64,000 bases of DNA, taken from positions 1 through 64,000 of the forward strand of contig JBKGHI010000012.1 of assembly GCA_046520405.1 (NCBI GenBank). The letters are read 5' to 3'. The DNA comes from Myxococcus sp046520405 (lineage in GTDB: Bacteria; Myxococcota; Myxococcia; Myxococcales; Myxococcaceae). The first letter of the stretch is position 1, and every line of letters begins with the position of its first letter. The notes under the pieces are model-generated. The model saw only the letters and a program-made list of their open reading frames with translations. It was not told the origin of the DNA and searched no databases. This document shows, one piece after another, positions 8,691 to 18,095 of this stretch. Made by a program: the position numbers and the translations under genes.

Positions 8691-9251
8691 ATGCATGGCG
8701 AAAAGCCATTCCTTCCCCGGGAGGTGCTGATTGGCACCCCTGAATCCGAGGTCATGTTCAGCAACATCCGGCGCGCCATGCGCCTGACCGTGGAATTGAA
8801 CAAGCGCTCATTCGATGAGGCGGAGGAGATCCGGGCGCTCTTCAGTGAGCTGACGGGCAGGAAGGTCGACAGCACGTTCTCGCTCATCCCTCCGTTCTAC
8901 ACCGACCACGGCGTCAACATCCGCGTCGGGCGGAATGTCTTCATCAACCAGTGCTGCACGTTGATGGACATCGGTGGGATCGACATTGCTGACGACGTCA
9001 TGATTGGCCCGAAGGTGAACCTCATCACGTCGGGGCATCCCCTGGAGCCCGCCAGACGGCGTGCCGCCGCGGTCGCGAAGCCAATCGTGCTGGAGCGGAA
9101 TGTCTGGATCGCGGCGGCCGTCACGATACTGCCAGGCGTCACCGTGGGTGAGAACTCGGTGGTGGGCGCTGGAGCGGTGGTGACCGGGGACGTTGCCCCA
9201 AACAGCTTCGTGGCGGGCGTCCCCGCACGGCTGATGCGGCACCTGACGTGA
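8691..9251 (+). CDS. Left-handed beta-helix acetyltransferase (maltose/galactoside O-acetyltransferase type)
   Basis: This 186-residue protein shows the MAT/GAT layout: an N-terminal helical cap (VMFSNIRRAMRLTVELNKRS), a DHGVNIRVGRNVFINQCCTL hexapeptide-repeat coil, the catalytic His in ITSGHPLEPARRR, and the C-terminal AAVTILPGVTVGENSVVGAG followed by AGVPARL. Such enzymes move an acetyl group from acetyl-CoA to a sugar hydroxyl. The ribosome site AGGAG lies 10 bases before ATG. Regulation by the divergent LysR protein is likely. Confidence 0.88.
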   Translation: MHGEKPFLPREVLIGTPESEVMFSNIRRAMRLTVELNKRSFDEAEEIRALFSELTGRKVDSTFSLIPPFYTDHGVNIRVGRNVFINQCCTLMDIGGIDIADDVMIGPKVNLITSGHPLEPARRRAAAVAKPIVLERNVWIAAAVTILPGVTVGENSVVGAGAVVTGDVAPNSFVAGVPARLMRHLT

Positions 9252-9257
9252 GAGGTT

Positions 9258-9285
9258 CCAGGGGGCACGTGTCGATGCCCCCTGG
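9258..9285. terminator. Bidirectional hairpin terminator
   Basis: A perfect 10-bp stem (CCAGGGGGCA / TGCCCCCTGG) with an 8-nt loop sits between two convergent stop codons (9251 and 9298). Confidence 0.65.
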
Positions 9286-9297
9286 CCCCGGTCGAGC

Positions 9298-9690
9298 TCA
9301 CGCGTTGGCGATGGACTTGGGCGGCAGCTTCAGCACCTGCCCGACCTTGATTTTATCCGGGTCCTTGAGCTGGTCCTTGTTGGCCTCGAAGATCTTCGGG
9401 TACAGCTTCATGTCCCCGTAGATGTCCTTGGCCAGCTTGCTCAGCGTGTCACCCGACTTGACGGTGTACAGGCCGTACGGCGTGTCATGCGTGACGGTGA
9501 GCATGACCATGACCTCGTTCTGCCAGTTCGGATGTCTGGCCTTGATCTGGTCCCACATCCGGTCCCGGTCCCAGGCATAGTCCACCGTCCCCTTGATGAT
9601 GAGCTTGCCGTTCTCCTCGCGCGTTTCGACTCTGGCGCCCACGTTCTTCGCCACGTCGAGCACGTCCTGGTAGTCATTCTGCAAGGCCAT
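9298..9690 (-). CDS. BON-LysM small protein, Kbp/YgaU-like
   Basis: The 130-residue product has a BON-like first half (ending before residue 75) and a C-terminal LysM domain (LYTVKSGDTLSKLAKDIYGD, then FEANKDQLKDPDKIKVGQ). This is the same order and nearly the same LysM wording as E. coli Kbp (YgaU), a cytoplasmic potassium-binding stress protein. No signal peptide is present, which agrees with a Kbp-like rather than a wall-binding role. GGGAG precedes the chosen ATG; the open frame continues upstream but without good coding character. Confidence 0.82.
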   Translation of the reverse strand: MALQNDYQDVLDVAKNVGARVETREENGKLIIKGTVDYAWDRDRMWDQIKARHPNWQNEVMVMLTVTHDTPYGLYTVKSGDTLSKLAKDIYGDMKLYPKIFEANKDQLKDPDKIKVGQVLKLPPKSIANA

Positions 9691-10281
9691 GGTTGCTCCC
9701 TTTCCCCAGCGCGCACCGGAACGGGCGTGACGCCAGGCGGGGCGCAATGTACCCGCCGGGCTCCACGGGCCCGTCCCGGCTCGAGCCCGGGGAGCGCCCG
9801 GATGGCGGACGGTCAACAGAGTCCAGCCCGCAGCTGTCTTGGATTGACGGCGGGCGGAGCGTGCTGCCTCCGCCTCGCGTGTCAGTGACAGGTCCGCGGC
9901 ACCGTGAGCCTCGTCCGGGCTGGAGGGGTCCTCCAGGACCGGGTCCATGCCGCCACAGCCCGTCCCCAGAACACCGCGGCCAGCGTCACGCTCATCCACG
10001 TTGCTCGCATGATGACTCCCCGTCACGAGGAGGGTCCGGCGGCGCTGTGAATTGCCAGGATTCCGGCGGTGCCTGGATTCGGCAGGAGCGCCTGTGAATC
10101 CCAACCCTTGGCCTGTCTTGGAGTGGATGGTATGAACAGCGCACCCGTCTGGCCTTGAGTCCAGGGCCCGCGCGGTGCGCGCACTGCCTTCGCCTCACTG
10201 CTGTCACGAATCACTTCCGTCTGGGGGAGGCGGTGGGGCCTGGCCCTGCGTGTCGCTCCCGGGCAGGTCCTTGGAGCCTGG
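9691..10281. other. Gene-poor 590-bp stretch with a possible broken small lipoprotein
   Basis: On the minus strand, GGGGAG precedes an ATG at 10010 that opens MRATWMSVTLAAVF. With one base added near 9975 the text would continue as LGTGCGGMDPVLEDPSS, a good lipoprotein signal with lipobox Cys followed by the acidic start common in tiny myxobacterial lipoproteins. As written, the frame goes on in another phase to a stop at 9882. Between 10011 and 10281 I see nothing convincing except the promoter region expected for the M16 peptidase gene. Confidence 0.3.
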
Positions 10282-13031
10282 ATGTCGCCCCCACGTGTTT
10301 CCCGTCCTTCCGCCTGGCGGCCCCGGGCCGCCGTCGTCGCCCTGACACTACTGCTGAGCGCGTGCGCCACGCTGCCGCAGCGTGGGCAGATCGTCATGCG
10401 CGACGTGGCCTTCCCGCTGCGGGACTTCCGCTTCCCCTCAGGCCTGCGCGTGGTGGTGGAGCAGGATGCGCGCTCGCCCGTGGTGGCGGTGGTCGCGATG
10501 GTGGGGGCTGGTGGCTCCAGTGACCCGGGGGGCAAGGAGGGCCTGGCGCACGTCGTGGAGCACCTCGCGTTCCGTTCCCGTCACGCGGGCGGCCGTCGGT
10601 GTGGCAGCGCCTGGAGGCGTCCGGGGCGGGCTACTACAACGCCTCCACCAGTCTGGACTACACGTCCTACGAGACGCTGGGGCCCAAGGAGGCCCTGCCC
10701 GTGCTCCTGAAGATGGAGGGGCAGCGCCTGTCCGCGCCGCTCGCGGGCGTGAGCCCGGAGGTCTTCGCGGTGGAGCGCGAGGTCGTCCGCAACGAGCTCC
10801 GCCAGCGCAATGAGACGGGCTACGTGGGGCAGGTCTTCAGTTGGATGAACGCCGCGGCCTTCCCCGGCGGCCACCCCTATGCCCGTCCCCTGGCCGGGAC
10901 GCATGAGTCGCTGTCCGCGCTCAGCCTGTCGGACGCGCAGCGCTTCGCCCGGGCGCACTACCGCCCGGAGAACGTCACGCTGGTCATCGCCGGGGACGTG
11001 GACCTGGCGGCCGTGGAGGCCACGCTCCGGGAGAACCTGCCGGAGGCCTGGATTGGGGCGGGGGCGCCCCTGGCGCTGGAGGCGCGTCTGCCCGCGCAGC
11101 CCGCCGCGCCGGCCACCACGCCCGCCCAGAAGTCAGTGCCCGTCTTCACCGCCGCGGTGCCCACGCCGGAGGTGTACCTGTCCTATGTGCTGCCGCGAGG
11201 CTTCGACGAGGCCAGCGCCGTCCAGGACTTCGTCCGCGCCACCTTCAGCCAGAACCTCTGGGGCGCGGTGCGCAATGACGGCGACATCGCCGACATCTCC
11301 ACCAACCTGATTCCCGGGACGCGCGCCTCGCTGCTGGTGGTGCGGGTGCGGCTCAGCCGGGGAGACGACCCGGTGCGCTCGGCGGGGAAGGTGCTGGACC
11401 AGGTGCAGAACGCGTGGGCGCAGGAGATTCAGCCGGGGTCGGTGCTGGGCCGCGAGTTCGACTTCCAGGCGATGCGTCGGCAGGTGGTGACGGGCATGGT
11501 GCTGGAGTCCGAGGACCTCCTGTCCCGCACCGAGCGCCGGGCGCAGCTCACCCACTTCACGCAGGACGTGCGCTCCTACACGCGCTCGCAGGTGGCGCTG
11601 ATGGGGCTCGTCGGCGGCAAGGTGACGGACTTCGCCTACCAGTGGCTGCAGCGGGACCGGGTGCGCATCATCGTCGTTCGTCCCGGTGAGGTGCCCGGCG
11701 CGGCCCCGGAGAGCGCCGCCCTGGCGGCGGTCGAGGAGCCGTGGACCGCTCCCGCGGGGCGCGTGACTCCGTCCATGACGGCGGCGCTGGCGTCGCCCGT
11801 GCAAGTGCTCACGCTCGACAATGGCATGGAGGTGCTGCTCGCGCCGCGTCCGGGCCTCCCCGTCGTCCGCATCGGCGCGGCGCTGGGCGGTGGCTCGTCG
11901 TACGGCGCGAAGGCGGGCGTGGCGGACCTGGCCAACTGGGGCTCCTTCCGGGAGTCCTGGTTCGAGGGGCGCCCCAGCGACTGGGGCCTGCATGCGTCCT
12001 CGTCTTTCCAGCGCGACCACCTGCGCGTGGGCCTCTCCGGCACCGCGGGCAACGTTGGCAACATGCTGGCGATGCTGGCCGAGCAGCTCGATTCCACGCG
12101 GACCTCCGAGGACGTGGTTCGCTACTACCGCGAGCAGGTGCTGCCCTGGCGCCAGGCGATGGACACCAACCCGGAGCTCCTGGCCGAGCGTCACCTCCAG
12201 AAGGCGCTCTATGGAACGCATCCCTATGCGCGCGAGGCCACCAGCGCGGACCTGGGCGCGGTGTCCTGGACGGAAGCCGAGGAGTGGCTGAAGGACGTGT
12301 ACCGGCCGGCCAACACGGTGGTCGTCATCGCCGGTGAGTTCGACGTGAAGGAAGTGGAAGGCCTGGCTCGCAAGTACCTGGGCGGCTGGAGCCGGGGGAA
12401 GGCGAAGCCCGTCGCCACGCCGCCCGCGCCTGCGCTGCCGGCTGCCACGGCGAACGCGAAGGCGCTGCTCACGCCGCGTCCGGGCGCGAGCCAGGCGCAG
12501 GTGCACCTGGCCTGCCGGCTGCCCACGGCCACGCCCGAACTGGAGGCGCGCTACGCGTTGATGGCGGAGCTGATTCACGGCCACGCCTCGGGGGAGATGC
12601 GCTCGCGCCGGGGCGCGACCTACGGCTTCTCCGCGCGGCCCTGGCTGGGGCGTGGCGGCGCGGCGCACCTGGTGCTGGAGGGCGCGGTGGACGCGCGGCG
12701 CATGGGCGAAGGCATCAGCACGGTCCGCGGCATCCTCGCGTCCTTCGCGAAGGAAGTGTCCGCGCCGGTGCTGGAGCGGGCCCGGCGGGGGATGCTGGCG
12801 CAGCAGGCCGTCTCCTTCATCTCCTCGGAGGCCTGGGTGAACGCGCTGCTGACCGCGCGTGTCCGGGGCTTCTCGCCCGAGGCGGTGACGGGCCGGCCCG
12901 CGCTGCTCCAGGCGGTGACGGCCGAGTCCCTGCGGCAGGAGTTCGAAGGCTGCTACCAGCGGCTCGTCGTCTCCGTCACCGCCGATGAGGGCCAGGCGCG
13001 GTCGGCCATCCAGGCCCTGTCCCAGCCGTAG
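10282..13031 (+). CDS. M16 zinc peptidase lipoprotein (pitrilysin type, two halves), frameshifted
   Basis: The first frame (ATG 10282, TTGGAG upstream) has a lipoprotein signal ending LLLSACATL and the inverted zinc motif HVVEH (in GLAHVVEHLAF). The second frame (from about 10593 to TAG 13031) continues with WQRLEASGAGYYNAST, the third zinc ligand in EREVVRNELRQ, and a complete second M16 half starting near TLDNGMEVLLAPRPGLPVV. One base is missing around 10588-10595 (restoring it gives PSVWQRL). The intact protein would be about 916 residues, a periplasmic or outer-membrane-linked metalloprotease. The second half lacks HxxEH, as usual for the structural partner domain. Confidence 0.75.
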
Positions 13032-13146
13032 CCCTTCGCGTCCCCCTGCCTGCTGTCCGTCCCACCGAGGCAAGGGCCGCCATCCGCCTCCGTGTCCCTG
13101 GCTGCTTATCTTGAGGCCGCCAGGGACCAGCCAGGGGGAAGGACGC

Positions 13147-14016
13147 ATGCGGTGGCAGGGGGGACGTCGCAGCTCGAATGTCGAGGACCGGCGGGGAAGT
13201 GGCCTGGGCCGCCCGCTGGCGGTGGGAGGCGGCGCGGCCTCCATCATCGTGGCGTTGCTGGTGCTGTTTCTCGGAGGCGACCCGTCCCAGCTCGGGCTGG
13301 GCGACGAGGACCCTCGAACCGTGGACGGCACCGGCGGCTCCGGTCCGCCCCTGGACCCGCGACAGGAAGAGCTGAAGGACTTCGTGTCCGTCGTGCTCGC
13401 GGACACGGAGGACACCTGGCCGGAAGTGCTCGCGCCCGTGGGCGTGCAATACGCGCAGCCTCGGCTGGTGCTCTTCACGGACGCGGTGCAGTCCGCGTGC
13501 GGCTTCCAGGAGAGCGCGGTGGGGCCCTTCTACTGCCCGCCGGACCGGCGCGTGTACCTGGACCTCGGCTTCTTCGATGCGCTGGACCGGCGCTTCGGCG
13601 CGCCCGGTGACTTCGCGCAGGCCTATGTCGTGGCGCACGAGGTGGGGCACCACGTGCAGAACCAGTTGGGCATCTCCCGGCAGGTCCAGTCGCTGCGCGG
13701 CCGCCTGTCTCCCGAGGAGGCCAATGCCCTGTCCGTCCTCCAGGAGCTCCAGGCGGACTGCTTCGCCGGCATCTGGGCGCACCACGCGCAGCGCCAGCGG
13801 CAGCTCCTGGAGTCAGGCGACGTCGAGGAGGGCCTGGCCGCCGCGAGCGCCATTGGCGACGACAACTTGCAGCGCCGCGCCCAGGGGTACGTCGTCCCGG
13901 AGTCCTTCACCCACGGCTCCTCCGCGCAGCGCGTCGCCTGGTTCCGGCGCGGGTTGGAGCAGGGCACGCTCGAAGCGTGTGACACCTTCAACGACGAAGG
14001 CGCGCGCGCTCGCTGA
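13147..14016 (+). CDS. Neutral zinc metallopeptidase, YpfJ/KPN_02809 family
   Basis: The 289-residue protein carries an N-terminal Arg-rich segment (MRWQGGRRSSNVEDRRG), one membrane helix (ASIIVALLVLFL), and the family hallmarks SACGFQESAVGPFYCPPDR, AYVVAHEVGHHVQ (HExxH) and LQELQADCFAGIWAH (third ligand region). The PF04228 family is widespread, but its substrates are poorly known. The ATG at 13147 is preceded by a purine-rich AGGGGGAAGG. It stands alone between two other transcription units and converges on the metal exporter gene. Confidence 0.88.
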   Translation: MRWQGGRRSSNVEDRRGSGLGRPLAVGGGAASIIVALLVLFLGGDPSQLGLGDEDPRTVDGTGGSGPPLDPRQEELKDFVSVVLADTEDTWPEVLAPVGVQYAQPRLVLFTDAVQSACGFQESAVGPFYCPPDRRVYLDLGFFDALDRRFGAPGDFAQAYVVAHEVGHHVQNQLGISRQVQSLRGRLSPEEANALSVLQELQADCFAGIWAHHAQRQRQLLESGDVEEGLAAASAIGDDNLQRRAQGYVVPESFTHGSSAQRVAWFRRGLEQGTLEACDTFNDEGARAR

Positions 14017-14040
14017 GGACGCGCCGTAGTCCCGCTTGCG

Positions 14041-15027
14041 TCAGCCGAGCTGGTCCACGGGAACCAGCAGGACGTCCCGCAGACGCCAGTCGAGGCGCTT
14101 GAGGTCCTCGGCGGCGTTGCCCAGCCGGGTGACGAGCTCCGGGCCCCTTTCTCTCGGCACCACGCGCACGTCCGCGCAGAAGACGTGCCCATCCTCTCGC
14201 ACGCGCACCTGCGCGTCCTCCACCCAGTCCAGGCCGCACAGCGCTTCGTGAATCCGGCGCGGCAGGGGCTCGGCGTGCTTGGAGTCCAGCGTGCGCGGCG
14301 CGCGGTCCATCAAATCTCCCAGCGCGGTGCGCAGGTGCCGCTGTCCGTCCCAGGCGATGTCCAGCGCGATGACGCCCGCGGCCACCGCGTCCGCCCACCA
14401 CCAACCCAGGCCAATGCCCAACACGCCCAGCATGGCGGCCACCGCCGTGAGCCAGTCCGCCTTGTTCATCAGCGCGTCGGCGTAGAGCACCTTGTCGTGG
14501 AGAGACTTCGCCAGCGGCAGCTTCGCCCGGCCCAGCAGCACGGAGGGGACGGCCGACCACAGCAGGGCCGCCAGCATCAGCCAGCCCATCCACACCGTGT
14601 GGCCGAACAACTGCGTGGTGCCGATGGAGGGGTATTCCATGCGCACCAGCTTGAGGGCGGACTCCACCAGCAACCACAGCCCCATGAAGAGCAGCGCCAC
14701 CGAGCCCACCAGGTACGCCACGGTGACGGCGCGGTGGTAGCCATAGGGGTACTCGGCGGAGGGCTTCCGGTGCGCCACCCGGCTGCCCACCAGGAAGGAG
14801 ATGGGCGGGATGAGGCTGAGCAGGTCCTCCAGCCACGCCGCCTTCATGGCCTGGGACGCGCCCAGCGTGAGGTAGATGACCGTGATGGCGGACAGGAGAT
14901 AGAGCAGCGCCCAGGTCTCCAGCCGCTTCGCGCGCTTGAGGACGCGGTGCTTGTCGTCGGGGAGGTCCGTCGCGTCCACCGGCCCGCGCCCATGGCCGTC
15001 ATGCTGTTTCCCGTGGCGCCAGCTCAT
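14041..15027 (-). CDS. CDF-family divalent metal cation exporter
   Basis: This 328-residue membrane protein begins with a His-rich stretch (MSWRHGKQHDGHGRG), then about six hydrophobic helices. The segment DKVLYADALMNKADW matches the metal-site helix of cation diffusion facilitators, and a soluble C-terminal domain follows (LCGLDWVEDAQVRVRED). CDF proteins export Zn, Co, Fe or Mn in exchange for protons. The start overlaps the stop of the upstream lipoprotein gene by 4 bases (ATGA), so the two are translationally coupled. Confidence 0.85.
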   Translation of the reverse strand: MSWRHGKQHDGHGRGPVDATDLPDDKHRVLKRAKRLETWALLYLLSAITVIYLTLGASQAMKAAWLEDLLSLIPPISFLVGSRVAHRKPSAEYPYGYHRAVTVAYLVGSVALLFMGLWLLVESALKLVRMEYPSIGTTQLFGHTVWMGWLMLAALLWSAVPSVLLGRAKLPLAKSLHDKVLYADALMNKADWLTAVAAMLGVLGIGLGWWWADAVAAGVIALDIAWDGQRHLRTALGDLMDRAPRTLDSKHAEPLPRRIHEALCGLDWVEDAQVRVREDGHVFCADVRVVPRERGPELVTRLGNAAEDLKRLDWRLRDVLLVPVDQLG

Positions 15028-15794
15028 CGCCGCACCTCCGGTGAAACGGCGTCGGCTCGCGCCGAGGCCACCAGGCCCCGCCGGATGGGCTCGGCCTGCT
15101 CCAGGACGAAGCGGTCCACCGTGAGCAGCCAGCGGTTCTCTCCGGCGGGGACCACCCAGATGCGCTTCTCCTCGCGCAGCACCTCTTCGCCCGCCACATA
15201 GCCCCAGGCCTCGAGCTGCCAGTCCCAGGCGGCCCGGAGCCCGGGGGCTTCGTGCAGCCGGTCCACCTCGCGGACCTGGGCGCCCGAAGCCTGGAGCTGG
15301 GGCCCGGCGCTGCTGCCTCGCGCCACGGACACGGACGCGCCCTCCAGGGACTCGGGGACCGTCTGTCCCGGAGGCGCGCCCACCCGCATCCGCGTGGTGA
15401 GGTAGGTCTGTCCCGAGCCGAGCTGCTTCACCCACGGCGACTTCACGGAGATGCCGCCAACCACCAGGTCCACGGCGCGCTCCTCCAGGGCGTGCATCAG
15501 CTCGGCTTCCGGGGCCACCGTCCAGGCCACGCGCGCCCCCAGTTGCTCGGCCAGCCGTGACACGGCCTGGGCTTCGGGGCCCGTGGGCTGACCATCCTGG
15601 AACCCGGTCCAGGGCTCGTGGCGGACCAGCCCGGCGCGCAGCACGCCTTCGCGGAGGATGCGCTCCTGCGTTCCATTCGTATCCCGGGGAAGGCCGCAGG
15701 CACTCGAGGCCAGCGACAACCACCCGACCAACAGCACTCCGACACACCTGGCGCCGCGCACCGTTCGAGCCTCCTCCCGGATGTTCAATCGCAC
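15024..15794 (-). CDS. Family-3 solute-binding lipoprotein
   Basis: The 256-residue protein has a lipoprotein signal (GVLLVGWLSLASSACG) and the bacterial extracellular solute-binding family 3 fold: LREGVLRAGLVRHEPWTGF, AVSRLAEQLGARVAW, ALEERAVDLVVGGI and SVSVARGSSAGPQL. No ABC permease or ATPase is linked; instead it is translationally coupled to the CDF exporter downstream. That pairing suggests a sensing or metal-related role rather than amino-acid import. The role is inferred. Confidence 0.78.
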   Translation of the reverse strand: MRLNIREEARTVRGARCVGVLLVGWLSLASSACGLPRDTNGTQERILREGVLRAGLVRHEPWTGFQDGQPTGPEAQAVSRLAEQLGARVAWTVAPEAELMHALEERAVDLVVGGISVKSPWVKQLGSGQTYLTTRMRVGAPPGQTVPESLEGASVSVARGSSAGPQLQASGAQVREVDRLHEAPGLRAAWDWQLEAWGYVAGEEVLREEKRIWVVPAGENRWLLTVDRFVLEQAEPIRRGLVASARADAVSPEVRR

Positions 15795-15887
15795 CGGGAA
15801 AGGTGGGGACGCAGTGGGCGGGGCGCTACGCGTCTTGAACCCTCTCCAAGGCCGGGCGGGCCGCCTGGCGCCTGGAGGCTCGCCAGC

Positions 15888-16280
15888 TCAGTCCAGATAT
15901 CCCCAGCGGTCCTCCTCGAAGACGAAGAAGGGGCGCCCGAAGGGAATCCGGTCCGTCCACCCCAGCACGTGCCGGGGCGCGTCCGCCGAGCCGCTCACGT
16001 CGTAGGTGAAGCCGAAGTGTGGCTCGCTGTACTTGGCGGGGGGCAGCTCGGGGAGGAACTCCGGGACGAGCTGTTCCAGCGTGTCGGGGAGCCGCCCGTG
16101 CTTCGCCTGATAGGCGCGGCACGACGCGATGAGCAGCTCCGCGTTGCGCTGGGCCCGCTCCCCGTCCTTCCTCCCGGGCCGGAGCACCCGGTACAGCGTC
16201 AGGGGGATGGCGACTGCATTCCACAGCAGCCCCCCAGCTTTGCCGAGGAGGCGGTGAAGGGTTCTCTGGGCCGCGTCCAT
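15888..16280 (-). CDS. Hypothetical protein
   Basis: AAGGAGG lies seven bases before this ATG, which argues for the 130-residue form. After an amphipathic start (LLGKAGGLLWNAVAIPLTLY) comes a soluble domain with QAKHGRLPDTLEQLVPEFL and YSEPHFGFTYD. That wording is often seen in the periplasmic part of pseudopilin-like or DUF proteins (long helix, then a small beta domain). No family can be named firmly. It is divergent from the small acidic protein gene at 16356. Confidence 0.65.
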   Translation of the reverse strand: MDAAQRTLHRLLGKAGGLLWNAVAIPLTLYRVLRPGRKDGERAQRNAELLIASCRAYQAKHGRLPDTLEQLVPEFLPELPPAKYSEPHFGFTYDVSGSADAPRHVLGWTDRIPFGRPFFVFEEDRWGYLD

Positions 16281-16355
16281 GCGCGCCTCCTTTTCTAGGG
16301 CGCCACCATCGCACGTCCGCCGGCTGCCTATCTTCTCCAAGAGGAGGATAACGCC

Positions 16356-16544
16356 ATGCCAGACATCGATGCGCCGCGGCCCCGAGCCGGGCCGCCAGAC
16401 GACGCGAAGGAGCGGCAGGGGGACTACATGGAGGAGGAACCCGGCCACACCCCAGGGAGCGCCGAAGGCGACGACGAGGACGCGCCGCACCGGCTGCGCC
16501 CCTACCCGGACCCGGACCACACCCCGGGGCAGGCCGAGGGCTGA
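16356..16544 (+). CDS. Small acidic disordered protein
   Basis: A 62-residue frame preceded by AGAGGAGGATAACGCC, an excellent ribosome site. The product is rich in Asp, Glu, Pro and Gly, has no hydrophobic stretch, and contains two copies of a GHTPG/DHTPG motif. It is predicted to be disordered. No function is recognised. The strong ribosome site and codon bias support translation. Confidence 0.6.
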   Translation: MPDIDAPRPRAGPPDDAKERQGDYMEEEPGHTPGSAEGDDEDAPHRLRPYPDPDHTPGQAEG

Positions 16545-16563
16545 GCGTCAGCCCGCCCGGGGC

Positions 16564-17160
16564 CTACCAGGTGACGACGTAGGTGCAGGAGCTCGCGCCC
16601 TTCTGGCGGCACCCCGCGGAAGGGTCGTGGGTGAGGGTGGCGTCGGGCGCGAAGCGCTGCGCCATGCCCTTCACCAGGCCCATGTCGAAGCGGCATGGGT
16701 AGGGATTGTCGAGGACGATGCGGGCCTCATTCCGGCCTTCCACGGGATGGAAGTGGTAGTGGCCAATGCCCTCCAGCTTCTCTCCCGTGACGGGGTTGAA
16801 CATGCCCCTGCCGTCCTTGCGGTGGTTCATGTGGTAGGCCACGTCGATGGAAGCCAGCGCTGAGCGGACGTCGTTGATGTTCGCGGGGAACACGGCCTTC
16901 TGCGGAACGATGGACCCGACCTTCTCCAGCCCACGTCCGCCCAGCAGGCTGTCGATCTTCTTGTAGGCCTGGAGGTAGTCCTCCAGGGGGTACCAGCCGT
17001 TGTCGTCGACGGTGAGCTGACCGTTGGCGTCGCGTGACTGGACCTTCATCGTCTCCAGCAGGACGCCAAGGAGGACGCTGAACGACTTCACGGCTTCGAC
17101 GACGGAGGCGACGCTGGCGCCGGAAGCGGTGATGCCGCGCCAGGGGGAGTCAGTGGACAT
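16564..17160 (-). CDS. V4R/HNOB-like small-molecule sensor protein
   Basis: The 198-residue protein ends in GCRQKGASSCTYVVTW, after NPYPCRFDMGLVKGMAQRF. This arrangement (Cys, acidic turn, then CRxxGxxxCxY) is typical of 4-vinyl-reductase (V4R) and heme-NO-binding-related sensor domains. The N-terminal half is helical. It starts 20 bp downstream of the STAS protein gene on the same strand, so the two probably form an operon, with the sensor feeding a partner-switch. The exact ligand is unknown. Confidence 0.6.
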   Translation of the reverse strand: MSTDSPWRGITASGASVASVVEAVKSFSVLLGVLLETMKVQSRDANGQLTVDDNGWYPLEDYLQAYKKIDSLLGGRGLEKVGSIVPQKAVFPANINDVRSALASIDVAYHMNHRKDGRGMFNPVTGEKLEGIGHYHFHPVEGRNEARIVLDNPYPCRFDMGLVKGMAQRFAPDATLTHDPSAGCRQKGASSCTYVVTW

Positions 17161-17180
17161 GATGGAGGCTCCGAAGGGGA

Positions 17181-17873
17181 TTAGCGGCCCGTGGCTTCGA
17201 AGGCCCGGTGCGAGTTCTGTCCGCGCAGATAGAGGAAGCACTCCTTGAGGCCGTCGCGGAGGCTGCCCAGCGTCTTCACGTCCCGGAGGTCCACGCCAAT
17301 CTGGGTGAGCGTCTGCGCCACGAAGGGGCTGATGCCCGTGACGACGCAGTAGGTGCCGAGCAGCCGCGCCGCGTTCACCATCTTGATGAAGTGATTCGCC
17401 GTCGCGGTGTCCACCACCTCCATGCCCGTGATGTCGATGATGGCGCACCGGGCCTTGCCCTGGGAGATGCGGTGCAGCAGCCGCTCCGTCATGTCCACCG
17501 AGCGCTGTGTGTCCATCACCCCGACGATGGGCAGCGTGAGGATGTCCTCCCACAGCTCGATGATGGGCGTGGACAAGTCCCGGATGGCCAGCCGCTGCTG
17601 CTCGATGGTGGAGAGCTTCTCCTCCAGCTCCCGGCGCGCGGCGTCGAGCTTCTGGATGGACTGCTCGTTCGCCTGCACGGACGCGTGGAGCTGGCGGGCG
17701 AAGAGGTTGATGGTCTCCTCGAACGAGGAGAACGAATCTTCCCGGGTGATGGGGATGAGGTGCTGGGGCGGGTCGAACTCACCGAGTGAAATCATGGCCA
17801 GCACATCACGAATACGCTCGATGCGGTCGGCATCGACCGAGATGGTATGGGAGTCCGCCGATGGCTGGGTCAT
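17181..17873 (-). CDS. RsbR-like STAS-domain protein
   Basis: The 230-residue protein has an N-terminal helical region with a coiled coil (QKLDAARRELEEKLSTIEQQ) and a C-terminal STAS domain (TPIIELWEDILTLPIVGVMD, then AIIDITGMEVVDTATANHF and YCVVTGISPFVAQTL). This is the RsbR/RsbS stressosome layout. The DITG and DTATA motifs match the region that carries the switch Ser/Thr in RsbR; here Thr residues are present. It leads the two-gene unit with the V4R-like sensor downstream. No RsbT kinase gene is adjacent. Confidence 0.8.
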   Translation of the reverse strand: MTQPSADSHTISVDADRIERIRDVLAMISLGEFDPPQHLIPITREDSFSSFEETINLFARQLHASVQANEQSIQKLDAARRELEEKLSTIEQQRLAIRDLSTPIIELWEDILTLPIVGVMDTQRSVDMTERLLHRISQGKARCAIIDITGMEVVDTATANHFIKMVNAARLLGTYCVVTGISPFVAQTLTQIGVDLRDVKTLGSLRDGLKECFLYLRGQNSHRAFEATGR

Positions 17874-18095
17874 GTGTTGAGCAGGCAGGCTGAACAGGAT
17901 GCGGCCTGTGGATGTGTCGCCGCGAATCCGGTCGCCATGACTGCGTTTGTTTATGCCGGAAAATTCTCAGGCCAGCAACGGGTGGGGGCTGACCCGTTTG
18001 AAACAATGAGAGAGATTGGGGAGGACTTGGAAGCGTGTTGGGCGCGGAAACAATGGCAGAGCTGTGTTTCAGCGTGAGAAGCGAGCAATCCCGGC

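Noticed and set aside
11133..13478. 781-residue open frame on the minus strand
   Set aside because: It lies opposite the M16 and zinc peptidase genes, which carry clear family motifs; the antisense text is low-complexity Arg/His/Gly.
13147..14016. Zinc peptidase as part of the peptide pathway
   Set aside because: It is 17 kb away in its own unit and belongs to the common YpfJ family.
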